Position numbers and translations under genes: made by a program. Positions 1 to 7,428 of a DNA stretch of 64,000 bases are shown here, in pieces; position 1 is the first letter of the stretch, and every line of letters begins with the position of its first letter. Source of the stretch: Plantibacter auratus. GTDB lineage: Bacteria > Actinomycetota > Actinomycetes > Actinomycetales > Microbacteriaceae. The notes under the pieces were generated by a model, which saw only the letters and a list, made by a program, of their open reading frames with translations, searched no databases and was not told the origin of the DNA. The stretch spans positions 682,001 through 746,000 of the forward strand of contig NZ_JBOBFV010000002.1 in the NCBI RefSeq assembly GCF_050587365.1, given 5' to 3'.

Positions 1-1127
1 GTGACGAGGCGCGGGTCCTTGCTCGAGTACTCGTTCTCCGCGAGGTCGGAGCGGGAGACCACGTCGTTATCCTTCGCGAGGACACCGACCTGTGCGTCCT
101 CGGACATCAGCCAGCTGAGGAAGTTCCACGACTGTGCGGCCTTCTTGCTGTCCTTCGAGACGCCGATCCCGTCGCCACCGACGAAGGTCGAGTCGCCGCC
201 CTTCGGGCCGGGGATGCCGGACACGCCCACGTCGAAGGGAGTGGAGGAGAGGAGCGTCGCCGGGTACGGCATGACGCCGACCTTGCCCTCGGTGAAGCCG
301 GCGGTCCAGGTGGGTCCGGCCTCGTCCTTCGAGGACGGGAGCACGGCGCCCGACTTCCAGAGGTCGGCCCAGGTGCTGTAGACCTCCTTGGCGCCGTCCT
401 CAGCGAGGAGTGACTCGGTGCCCTCCTTGTTCATGACCTGCTCGCCGTCGGCCCACACACTGGGGAACCAGGTGAAGACGAGGCAACCGCCGCAGTTGAG
501 GCCGGTCGCGGTGCCGTAGGTGTCGGGCTTGTTCAGGGCCTGGACGGCCTTCGCGTCCTCGGCGAACTCGGCCAGCGTGGTCGGGCCCTGCTCGGGGTCG
601 AGCCCGGCCTCCTTGTAGAGCTCCTTGTTCCAGAAGAGCATCGACAGGTCGAGCACGAACGGAAGCACGTGCTCCTTGCCGTCCGCGGTGCCGGCGGCCA
701 GGTGACCCTTGTTGATCTCGTCCTTGAAGTCGAGTCCGTCGATGTTCGCGGTGAGGTCCTGGAACAGGCCCTGCTCGACCCAGTTCGGGACGTACACGAT
801 GTCGGCGGCGAACAGGTCGGGGAGGCTGTCGGAGCCGGCCGCCGCACCGACCTTCGCGACATAGTCGTCGTTCGGGACGACGGTGAGCTTGACCTGGTTC
901 TCGTGCGAGGCGTTGTAGGCCTCGACGAGGAGCTTCGCCTGCTTCTCGAGTGGGGCGCGGGTCCAGAGCGTGAGCTCGGAGCCGTCGTCGACGCCCTCGG
1001 GCCCGGCACTGGCGAGCGGGGAACTGCCGCCGCCCCCGGAGGAACAGGCGGCGAGGCCGACGAGGAGGGCGCTGGCGGCCAACACCCCTCCGACCCGCTG
1101 CATCCGTCTGGTGTGCGTGCTGCGCAT
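1..1127 (-). CDS. Sugar ABC transporter substrate-binding lipoprotein (partial)
   Basis: The 5' part of an extracellular solute-binding protein of the family 1 (carbohydrate uptake) type; the 3' end runs off the left edge. The start at 1127 has an AGAGGAG ribosome binding site. Residues 1-28 form a lipoprotein signal with a lipobox ending in AAC, followed by a Gly/Ser-rich linker. The mature part opens with LTLWTRAPLEKQAKLLVEAY, the usual first strand of sugar-binding proteins, and continues with DLFAADIVYVPNW and DLSMLFWNKELYKEAGLDP, both typical of the family. It should capture a sugar outside the membrane for permeases lying beyond the window. It is divergent from a LacI-type gene, which suggests sugar-inducible control. 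The substrate cannot be told. Confidence 0.9.
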   Translation of the reverse strand, partial: MRSTHTRRMQRVGGVLAASALLVGLAACSSGGGGSSPLASAGPEGVDDGSELTLWTRAPLEKQAKLLVEAYNASHENQVKLTVVPNDDYVAKVGAAAGSDSLPDLFAADIVYVPNWVEQGLFQDLTANIDGLDFKDEINKGHLAAGTADGKEHVLPFVLDLSMLFWNKELYKEAGLDPEQGPTTLAEFAEDAKAVQALNKPDTYGTATGLNCGGCLVFTWFPSVWADGEQVMNKEGTESLLAEDGAKEVYSTWADLWKSGAVLPSSKDEAGPTWTAGFTEGKVGVMPYPATLLSSTPFDVGVSGIPGPKGGDSTFVGGDGIGVSKDSKKAAQSWNFLSWLMSEDAQVGVLAKDNDVVSRSDLAENEYSSKDPRLV

Positions 1128-1184
1128 GGTGACTCCTCTGACTCATCGTTGAGCGGACCGGTCGGGTCCGGCGGTGCATGGGAG

Positions 1185-1273
1185 GTTTTCGAAACTGTCG
1201 AAACGCCTTTCGGTAAAGCTAGCCTGGGATCGGTGTAGCGTCAAGAGCGAAGTCCGGTAACGTTTCGGAAACG
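1185..1273. promoter_or_regulatory. Divergent promoter region with LacI-type operators
   Basis: The region between the solute-binding gene and the LacI-type gene holds a perfect palindrome CGTTTC-G-GAAACG at 1261-1273, only 13 bases upstream of the regulator start. A related TTTCGAAA core lies at 1187-1194, nearer the transporter gene. CG-centred palindromes of this kind are normal LacI/GalR operators. The arrangement suggests repression of the transporter and autoregulation. Binding by the neighbouring regulator is inference. Confidence 0.6.
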
Positions 1274-1286
1274 AAGAGGGGGAGCA

Positions 1287-2333
1287 ATGCCAGACAGTGA
1301 CGTCAGTGCGTCGGCAACCGGTACCCCCGGCCGAGCGGCGACCTTGGGCGACGTCGCGCGCATCGCAGGCGTCTCGATGGCCACCGCCTCGAAGGCCATC
1401 AACGGACGGAGCGAGGTCGCACCGAAGACCCGTCAGCGGGTGCTCGACGCCGCGAAGGAAGTCGCCTTCACGCCCAACGAACTCGCGAGGAGCCTGATCA
1501 ACGGGCGCACCGGCACCGTCGGTCTCCTGACGAGCGACCTCGAGGGCCGCTTCGTCATCCCCATCCTCATGGGCGCCGAGGACGCGTTCGGAGCCGGGCA
1601 GGTCAACGTGTTCCTGTGCGACGCCCGGGGCGATGCGATCCGCGAGCAGCACCATCTGAACGCGCTCCTCACCCGGCGCGTCGACGGCATCATCGTCGTG
1701 GGCCGCACGACGGACCCACGCCCCTCGCTCGGCCACAAACTACCCGTCCCGGTCGTCTACGCCTACGCGCCGTCCGACGACCCGACCGACGTGTCGATCA
1801 CCCCCGACAACCGCGACGGCGGCCGCCTCGCCGTCGAGCACCTGATCGCCTGCGGGCGTTCCCGGATCGCGATGATCACGGGTGAGCCGCAGTATGCGGC
1901 GGCCAGGGATCGCGTGACGGGCGTGCAGAACGCCCTCGCCGCGGCGGGCCTGGACCTCGTCGGCACGCCGATGTTCTCGGAGTGGACCGAGCACTGGGGT
2001 CGCGATGCGGCGGCGATGCTGCTCGCACAGCACCCGGAGATCGACGGCATCGTGGCCGGTTCCGACCAGATCGCCCGCGGCGTGCTCGACACCGTCCGCG
2101 ACCTCGGGCGCGACGTCCCGAGCGACGTCGCGGTCGTCAGCTTCGACAACTGGGAGATCCTGGCCACCAACTCGCGCCCGGAGCTGTCGTCGATCGACGC
2201 CAACCTGCAACAGCTCGGCCGACTCGCCGCGACCCGCATCTTCGAGGCGATCGAGGGTACGGACGTCGCACCGGGCGTCGAGTACCTGCCGGGCCGCCTC
2301 GTCCTCCGCGGTTCCACGATCCCGAGGCGCTGA
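1287..2333 (+). CDS. LacI-family transcriptional regulator
   Basis: A 348-residue DNA-binding repressor. Residues about 19-68 carry the LacI helix-turn-helix and hinge (TLGDVARIAGVSMATASKAI, then RQRVLDAAKEVAFTPNELAR). The rest is a periplasmic-binding-protein-like sensor domain with DGIIVVGRTTD, AVEHLIACGRSRIAMITG and VAVVSFDNWEILA motifs. The start has a GAGGGGG ribosome binding site about five bases upstream. It is divergent from a sugar-binding lipoprotein gene, so a sugar or sugar phosphate is the likely effector. The effector itself is unknown. Confidence 0.93.
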   Translation: MPDSDVSASATGTPGRAATLGDVARIAGVSMATASKAINGRSEVAPKTRQRVLDAAKEVAFTPNELARSLINGRTGTVGLLTSDLEGRFVIPILMGAEDAFGAGQVNVFLCDARGDAIREQHHLNALLTRRVDGIIVVGRTTDPRPSLGHKLPVPVVYAYAPSDDPTDVSITPDNRDGGRLAVEHLIACGRSRIAMITGEPQYAAARDRVTGVQNALAAAGLDLVGTPMFSEWTEHWGRDAAAMLLAQHPEIDGIVAGSDQIARGVLDTVRDLGRDVPSDVAVVSFDNWEILATNSRPELSSIDANLQQLGRLAATRIFEAIEGTDVAPGVEYLPGRLVLRGSTIPRR

Positions 2334-2403
2334 GGTCCGGTCGGACGCAGATAGTCACCGCGCGGGTGATGCGACAGCCGTCGGACATCGCTACGGTCGA
2401 GCC

Positions 2404-2688
2404 ATGGACAGCTCAACCGTCATCATGATCGTGGTCCTCGCCGCCGTTGCAGTCATCGTCTTCACGATCACCGTGCAGGCCAGACGACGTGCCGGCGGGA
2501 CGAAGCATCGCGGGGGTACGAGTTCGGACTCCGGCATGCCGTTCATCCTCGACAGCAACGGTCACCATGGAGGCGGCCACCACGGCGGTGGCCACCACGG
2601 CGGAAGCGACTCCGGCGGTTGGGACGGTGGCGGTGGCGGCGACTCCGGCGGCGGCGGAGACGGGGGCGGTGGGGGCGGCGGTGACTGA
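2404..2688 (+). CDS. Small single-pass membrane protein with Gly/His-rich tail
   Basis: A 94-residue protein with one N-terminal membrane segment (about residues 5-24, VIMIVVLAAVAVIVFTITV), a short basic stretch, and a tail built of HHGGG repeats followed by long Gly/Asp/Ser runs. The start at 2404 is chosen because the hydrophobic segment begins there; the reading frame is open further upstream without good coding character. The His-rich repeats could bind metal, but this is only a possibility. The family is not recognised. It stands alone, convergent with the following membrane protein gene. Confidence 0.6.
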   Translation: MDSSTVIMIVVLAAVAVIVFTITVQARRRAGGTKHRGGTSSDSGMPFILDSNGHHGGGHHGGGHHGGSDSGGWDGGGGGDSGGGGDGGGGGGGD

Positions 2689-2714
2689 CCGGTCCGCCCG
2701 GGCCGCGTCAGCCG

Positions 2715-3314
2715 TCAGCGACGTCGCTGCTGCTTCGGGCGACGCTTCGGTTTCGGACGCGGCTTCCGCTTCGGTGGCGGGACCACCGCGTCCCCCTCGC
2801 CCGAGCGCTTCCGGCGCGAGACGTCGACGCCGCCTGCCGGTCCACCGATCCACATCGGCACCCCACTCCCCCAGCCGGCGACGAAGAACAACGCTCCACC
2901 GACGACCAGCCCGCCCACCCCGGCGGTCTGCCAGATCGCCTCGTCGTAGATCACGGGCCCCACGGCCTGACCGTCGAAGAGCAGGTGGAACCCGTTGTTC
3001 ACGACGACGACGAGCAGCGTCAGCCACCCGACACCGAACACCGTGCCGGCCACCCACCCCCATGAGGCGATCGCCAACCCGCCCAAGACGGCGGCCGCAG
3101 CGACGGGTACGCCGAACGCCACGAACAGGACGATCGCGACCCAGGACTCGGCACGGTCGCCGCCGATGGCGGCCAAGACGATCGCGACGACGACGAGCAG
3201 CACCACGGAGGCGATGAGCGCGCCAGTCCACGTCGTGATGCGCCGTCGACTCATCCGGTAGGGGTTGGTGGTGGGATCGCGGTGCTCCTTCGAGCCCGAC
3301 TGCTGCTTCGACAT
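2715..3314 (-). CDS. Multi-pass membrane protein with basic C-terminal tail
   Basis: A protein of about 199 residues with four or five predicted membrane segments (for example WTGALIASVVLLVVVAIVLA and WVAIVLFVAFGVPVAAAAVL) and a strongly basic, proline-rich C-terminus (PPPKRKPRPKPKRRPKQ). The start at 3314 is preferred over the in-frame ATG codons upstream because a GAGG motif lies just before it. The tail may contact nucleic acid or membrane lipid, but no function can be assigned. Confidence 0.65.
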   Translation of the reverse strand: MSKQQSGSKEHRDPTTNPYRMSRRRITTWTGALIASVVLLVVVAIVLAAIGGDRAESWVAIVLFVAFGVPVAAAAVLGGLAIASWGWVAGTVFGVGWLTLLVVVVNNGFHLLFDGQAVGPVIYDEAIWQTAGVGGLVVGGALFFVAGWGSGVPMWIGGPAGGVDVSRRKRSGEGDAVVPPPKRKPRPKPKRRPKQQRRR

Positions 3315-3387
3315 GCCCTCATCCTCGACCATCGGACGCCGCTCCATCGATCGACCTCATGGCACGGCGTCGCGATAGCCTCGCTGC

Positions 3388-3717
3388 ATGGGGGAATCGC
3401 GAGGCACACGAGCGCGCCCGGGCGCGACCCACGCCCGAGGCTGGCTGACCCTGTCCTGGTGCGCATCAGTCTTGGCCGCGACGTTCCTGGGGGCAGGCGT
3501 CGTGAGCATCTCGATCTACGCGTCGTTCCTCGACTTCCCGCAGGACGATCCCGGCTGGATCAGCCACCACGACTGGCTCGCCTCCACCGGGACGGCTGCA
3601 CTGATCATCGGCGCCGCGCTCGCGGTCTGCAGCGTGGTGGCATTCATCCTGTGGCAGGTCGGGCTCCCGGAGCAGCCGGTCGGTCAGGGCGGTCGATCCT
3701 CCGCGGAACACCGCTGA
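3388..3717 (+). CDS. Small two-span membrane protein
   Basis: A 109-residue protein with two hydrophobic segments, about residues 20-45 (LSWCASVLAATFLGAGVVSI) and 68-91 (AALIIGAALAVCSVVAFILW). They are separated by an acidic and aromatic extracytoplasmic loop. It is a hypothetical actinobacterial membrane protein of unknown role. It is divergent from the basic-tailed membrane protein gene, with 73 bases between the two starts. Confidence 0.6.
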   Translation: MGESRGTRARPGATHARGWLTLSWCASVLAATFLGAGVVSISIYASFLDFPQDDPGWISHHDWLASTGTAALIIGAALAVCSVVAFILWQVGLPEQPVGQGGRSSAEHR

Positions 3718-3835
3718 CCGACCGCGCCGCCATCGCCGTAGCGGGTGGTGGTGAGCGGCGGACCACGGCCGTCGTCGGTCGACATCGGCCCGATCGGTGT
3801 CGACACCATCACGCGCCGATTGAGACACTGGGCAG

Positions 3836-4519
3836 GTGTACTCCGAGCGTGTCCTCCTCTCCGGCAACGCGCTGTGGCGCTCGGAAGACAGCGCTGGCGG
3901 GGCGGTCGTCCCGGCCGACGGCTGCGTCGACCTGATCCTCCGCGACGGCCGGGTCGAGGTGGCCGGACCGTCCACACGGTGGCTGGCCACCGGTCCCGAC
4001 GGGGTCGCCGGGTCGTTCGGCTTCAGGATGCAGCCGGGGCGGGCCAGGCTCCTGCTCGGCCTCGATCTCGCAGCGATCGCGGACCAGCTCGTACCGCTCG
4101 ACGACGTCACCGATCGGCGGACCGCGGCACGGCTGCGCGAGGCGATGATCCCGCTCGAAGCCGGACCCGCCCCGATCGGCACGCTCGCGGCGTTCTCGGC
4201 CCAGCTTGCCGAAGCGAGTCGCTGGTCGGACGCCGTCCGCCGAGCGGCGTTCGAGGCGACGCCGGCGCGTGACGTCGCCGCGACGATGAGCGGCTCCGAA
4301 CGGTCCTTCCGGCGGCGGATGCTCGCCACCTTCGGATACGGCTACGCCACGCTCGTGCGCCTCGATCGCGCACATCGAGCTCGATCATCACTCCGCTCTG
4401 GCTCGTCGATCGCCGACGTCGCCGCATCGGCGGGCTATGCCGACCAACCCCACCTCTCCCGCGAGTTCAGGCGCCTCGTCGGCTCGAGCCCCGCTCAGTT
4501 CGCGGCGAGCGCGGCGTAG
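3836..4519 (+). CDS. AraC-family transcriptional regulator
   Basis: A 227-residue regulator read from a GTG start (VYSERV). The N-terminal half has the DUF6597-like sensing fold (GAVVPADGCVDLILRDGRV, GPSTRWLATGPDG). The C-terminal AraC domain, about 145-222, has two helix-turn-helix units: ATPARDVAATMSGSERSFRR and SIADVAASAGYADQPHLSRE, ending in FRRLVGSSPAQF. Regulators of this layout often control a neighbouring detoxification or glyoxalase-fold gene. Here the 3' end overlaps a convergent VOC-fold gene by 25 bases. Confidence 0.85.
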   Translation: MYSERVLLSGNALWRSEDSAGGAVVPADGCVDLILRDGRVEVAGPSTRWLATGPDGVAGSFGFRMQPGRARLLLGLDLAAIADQLVPLDDVTDRRTAARLREAMIPLEAGPAPIGTLAAFSAQLAEASRWSDAVRRAAFEATPARDVAATMSGSERSFRRRMLATFGYGYATLVRLDRAHRARSSLRSGSSIADVAASAGYADQPHLSREFRRLVGSSPAQFAASAA

Positions 4520-4893
4520 AGGTCGACCGAGTTCCCGTCCGGGTCGAGGAGGGTCGCGTACCGCTGGCCCCACACTGCGTCCCAGGGCTCGACGTGCCCG
4601 GCGTATCCGGCATCGACGAGCGTGGCGAAGGTGGCGTCGACGGCAGCCGGACTCCCCTGGTCGAAGGCGAGGGCGATCCGGTGGCCGCCGGACGCCGGAA
4701 CGAAGGTCGGGTCGAAACCGCGGATCGTCTCGACGGTGTCCCATGCGAGCGCCACCCCTCCGTCCAGGAGTGCATCCACGTGGGGAGCGTCGTCCTGACC
4801 GGGCTCGATGGGCACGCCCAAGGCTCGATAGAAGGCGAGCGAGGCCGCCATGTCGTTCGTCACGATGCCGATGAAGCCGAGTCTCAGTGTCAT
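4495..4893 (-). CDS. VOC (glyoxalase/bleomycin-resistance fold) protein
   Basis: A 132-residue single VOC-domain protein. It opens with LRLGFIGIVTNDMAASLAFY, the classic first beta-alpha unit with the SLAFYRALG signature. It ends with YATLLDPDGNSVDLYAAL, the usual metal- and substrate-site strand. The start at 4893 is the first Met that fits the domain. Members bind divalent metal and act as lyases, dioxygenases or drug-sequestering proteins. Which of these applies cannot be told. It is convergent with the AraC-type regulator and shares its last 25 bases. Confidence 0.85.
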   Translation of the reverse strand: MTLRLGFIGIVTNDMAASLAFYRALGVPIEPGQDDAPHVDALLDGGVALAWDTVETIRGFDPTFVPASGGHRIALAFDQGSPAAVDATFATLVDAGYAGHVEPWDAVWGQRYATLLDPDGNSVDLYAALAAN

Positions 4894-4976
4894 GGTCTCA
4901 CCGTACGACCGGGCGACGACGGGGTCGTGAATAGAACGGCCACGCTGCGCGCGCAACCGGTTCCCTGTCTGCTCGG

Positions 4977-5543
4977 TCAGCGACCCGCGAGGTCGCCGAG
5001 TCGGGCGCGCATCGCGCGGAGCACGTCGACGAGGAGCACGTCGTCCGGTCCGGCGAGCCACTGCTCGAGGGAGGCGTCGAAGAGTGCCGAACCGATGGAC
5101 GCGGCGAGCGCCGCGTCGGCTGACGTGACACCACTCTCCATGAGGGCATCGCGCATCGCGTCGATGAGGACCGCCGACTTCAACCGTTCCCGCTCGCGCA
5201 GCTGCGGTTCCGACCGGATGACAGCATGGCGGGCGGCGATGTCGTCCCGCCAGCGCTGCAGCTCACCGGCGGCCACGGTCTCGAGGCCGGACATCACCAG
5301 GGCGAGCGGGTCGAGCCCTGCTGGCGCCGCGGCGACCAGCCGTCCCACCACCGTCGGGAGCTCGCGCTCGCGGAGGAAGAGCACGTCGCGCTTGTCGGCG
5401 AAGTGACGGAAGAACGTGCGGGTGGTGAGCCCGGCGGCCTCGGCGATCTCCGGGACCGTCGTCGCCGCGAAGCCCCGGTCGGCGAACAGCGCCATCGCAG
5501 CGCCCTCGAGTCGGAGAGCGGCGTCGGGTGCCCATCGTGCCAT
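4977..5543 (-). CDS. TetR-family transcriptional regulator
   Basis: A 188-residue repressor. The N-terminal TetR domain (about 8-60) contains LRLEGAAMALFADRGFAATT and VPEIAEAAGLTTRTFFRHFA, with KRDVLFLRE closing the domain. The C-terminal half is the variable ligand-binding region (DUF-like TetR_C). The start at 5543 is the Met that precedes the domain. The gene is divergent from an oxidoreductase gene. Two matching palindromes lie between them, which makes a local repressor circuit very likely. The inducer is unknown. Confidence 0.9.
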   Translation of the reverse strand: MARWAPDAALRLEGAAMALFADRGFAATTVPEIAEAAGLTTRTFFRHFADKRDVLFLRERELPTVVGRLVAAAPAGLDPLALVMSGLETVAAGELQRWRDDIAARHAVIRSEPQLRERERLKSAVLIDAMRDALMESGVTSADAALAASIGSALFDASLEQWLAGPDDVLLVDVLRAMRARLGDLAGR

Positions 5544-5558
5544 GCGATCAGGATAACC

Positions 5559-5607
5559 GATGACACGTCGTGTCGTCAGGTGTACAGTGATGACACACCG
5601 TGTCATC
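5559..5607. promoter_or_regulatory. Pair of TetR-type palindromic operators
   Basis: Two 19-base inverted repeats whose starts are 30 bases apart lie between the divergent TetR and oxidoreductase genes. The right copy, GATGACAC-ACC-GTGTCATC at 5589-5607, is perfect. The left copy, GATGACAC-GTC-GTGTCGTC at 5559-5577, has one mismatch. Size, symmetry and position fit operators of the adjacent TetR protein acting on both promoters. Confidence 0.8.
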
Positions 5608-5643
5608 ATCGCCACGCCAATCCGCAACACCCTTGGAGACCTC

Positions 5644-6759
5644 ATGCCGACGAACACCGCAGCCTGGCTGCCAGCACCCCGAGCGGACTTCGTCGTCGGT
5701 CCGGCCGCGATGCACGAACCCGGCCCTGGCGAACTCCTCATCCGGAACCGAGCGGTCGCGGTGAACCCGCTCGACGACGTCAAGCAGCAGACCGGGAACC
5801 TCATGTACCGGTGGCTGCCAGTGCCCGCCGTGCTCGGTGAGGATGTCGCGGGCGAGGTCGTGGCCGTCGGGCCGGGTGTCCGTCGGTTCGCAGTCGGCGA
5901 CCGCGTCGTGGCGTACGCGGTCGGCATGGAGCGCGGTCGGCGCCATGACGCCGAGGGCGGGTTCCAGCAGTTCACCGTCGTGCGGGCGGACCTCGCTGCC
6001 CCGATCCCGGACGGTCTGCGAGACGAGGACGCCGTCGTCCTGCCGCTCGGGATCTCCACGGCCGCGACCGCTCTCTTCCAACGCGACCACCTCGCGCTCC
6101 CCCACCCCTCGGAGCACCCCACCCCCACCGGGACGGCCGTCGTCGTCTGGGGCGGTGCCACGAGCGTCGGCAGCAACGCCATCCAGCTCGCGGCCGCCTC
6201 CGGCCACCGGGTCGCGACCACCGCCTCGCCGCACAACCACGACCGGATGCGCGAGCTCGGTGCCGACATCGTGTTCGACTACCGCAGCCCGACCGTCGTG
6301 GCGGATCTCGTCAGCGCCCTCCGCGGATCCTCGGTCGTCGGCGTGCTCGCCGTCGGGACCGGCTCCGCAGAACCAGCCGTCGCCGTCGCCGCCGCCACCG
6401 GGGCACGCCGCGTCGCACTCGCGAGCCCGTCGGTGTCGTTCGGGTCGTTGCCTCGTCGGGCCGGCCCGAGTCTGACGTTCGTCCGCACCATGACCCGGCT
6501 CGTGGCGGCCAACGTCGCGCTGCAGATCCGTGCCCGTCGGGCGGGGATCTCCGCGCGGTACGTGTGGGGCAGCTCGCTGATGACCAACGAGGTCGGGCCG
6601 ATGCTGTGGGAGGACTACCTGCCGGGCGCGCTCGCCGGCGGACGACACGTCTGCGCGCCAGCCCCCGAGGTGGTCGGCGAAGGCCTCGAAGCGATCCAGC
6701 CGGCCCTCGACCGACTCCACGGCGGCGTCTCAGCCCGCAAGCTCGTCGTGCGGTTGTGA
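5644..6759 (+). CDS. MDR-type NAD(P)H-dependent oxidoreductase (zinc-binding dehydrogenase family)
   Basis: A 371-residue medium-chain dehydrogenase/reductase. The GroES-like N-terminal domain has VPAVLGEDVAGEVVAVGPGV and RRFAVGDRVVAYAVG. The Rossmann domain has GTAVVVWGGATSVGSNAIQL, in which the dinucleotide-binding motif appears as WGGATSVGSNA. The catalytic and structural zinc cysteines of true alcohol dehydrogenases are absent, so a quinone-reductase or enoyl-reductase-like activity is more likely. The start at 5644 follows a GGAGAC ribosome binding site; the 28 codons before it lie over the operators. Repression by the divergent TetR protein is inferred. Confidence 0.85.
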   Translation: MPTNTAAWLPAPRADFVVGPAAMHEPGPGELLIRNRAVAVNPLDDVKQQTGNLMYRWLPVPAVLGEDVAGEVVAVGPGVRRFAVGDRVVAYAVGMERGRRHDAEGGFQQFTVVRADLAAPIPDGLRDEDAVVLPLGISTAATALFQRDHLALPHPSEHPTPTGTAVVVWGGATSVGSNAIQLAAASGHRVATTASPHNHDRMRELGADIVFDYRSPTVVADLVSALRGSSVVGVLAVGTGSAEPAVAVAAATGARRVALASPSVSFGSLPRRAGPSLTFVRTMTRLVAANVALQIRARRAGISARYVWGSSLMTNEVGPMLWEDYLPGALAGGRHVCAPAPEVVGEGLEAIQPALDRLHGGVSARKLVVRL

Positions 6760-6784
6760 GGCGCGGGACCGTGACGCTCCGCCC

Positions 6785-7369
6785 TCACACCTCCCAGGTC
6801 GAACGGTAGCTCCGCTCGGCGAGCAGCGCCGACAACTCCGCGTGCACGCTCATCGTCTTGGCGAGCCGCTCGGCGCGGTCCGCCTTCAGCACCTCGGGAC
6901 GCTCCCAGTCCCGCTCCGACAGGTAGGCCGTGTACGGGTTGATGACGCACTTGAAGTCCAGCATGAGCGACTGCCCGAGCGTGGCGGTCGCCATGTAACT
7001 GTGCGGCAGGCCTGCGGCGCAGACGAAGGTCACGACCTTGTCGAACCAGGCGGCGACCCTGCCGTCCTCACCGGTCGCGCCGGTCGCCTCGATGAGCGAC
7101 TTCACCGACGCGGCCGGCGCCCAGTTGTAGATCGGGAAGGCGAGGACGACGCCGTCCGCAGCAGTGATCAACGCATGCAGGCGACGGAACGCAGGGCTCT
7201 CGAAGACCCGGTCGTTGTCGAACGGCGGCAGTTCCATCTCGGCCAGATCGATGACGGACGAGTCATGACCTTGCTCGCGCAGCAACCCGCTGCTCGCCGA
7301 AGCGAGGGTCCGACTCCGACTCGCCGGATCGAGGCTGCAGGAGATCACGGGCAGGTTCAAGGCGGCCAT
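6785..7369 (-). CDS. NADPH-dependent FMN reductase family protein
   Basis: A 194-residue flavodoxin-fold flavoprotein. The FMN phosphate-binding segment is near the N-terminus (ISCSLDPASRSRTLASA). The flavin-contact motif VVLAFPIYNWAPAASVKSLIEA is at about 94-115. Family members reduce FMN, quinones or azo compounds with NAD(P)H. It is divergent from the Imm5/GrpB fusion gene with 59 bases between the chosen starts, and convergent with the MDR oxidoreductase. The physiological substrate is unknown. Confidence 0.88.
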   Translation of the reverse strand: MAALNLPVISCSLDPASRSRTLASASSGLLREQGHDSSVIDLAEMELPPFDNDRVFESPAFRRLHALITAADGVVLAFPIYNWAPAASVKSLIEATGATGEDGRVAAWFDKVVTFVCAAGLPHSYMATATLGQSLMLDFKCVINPYTAYLSERDWERPEVLKADRAERLAKTMSVHAELSALLAERSYRSTWEV

Positions 7370-7428
7370 CCCTCTACGCTAGCCCGGCAGCCCACGCGGT
7401 GCGCATGACCGGTGTGCGAGGGTGGAGC

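Noticed and set aside
1..381. Open plus-strand frame at the left edge
   Set aside because: It is the antisense of the sugar-binding lipoprotein gene and has no family character; the minus-strand frame gives a clear lipobox and solute-binding motifs.
2413..3231. Long Arg/Gly-rich minus-strand frame across the 2404-3314 genes
   Set aside because: It is antisense to the His/Gly-rich gene and out of frame with the membrane protein; its composition is typical of shadow frames in GC-rich DNA.
4977..6269. Very long version of the TetR gene starting at 6269
   Set aside because: The added 242 codons are antisense to the oxidoreductase gene and cover the operators; the TetR domain starts at 5543.
5548..6720. 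390-codon minus-strand frame opposite the oxidoreductase
   Set aside because: It is an antisense shadow; the plus-strand frame has clear GroES-like and Rossmann motifs.
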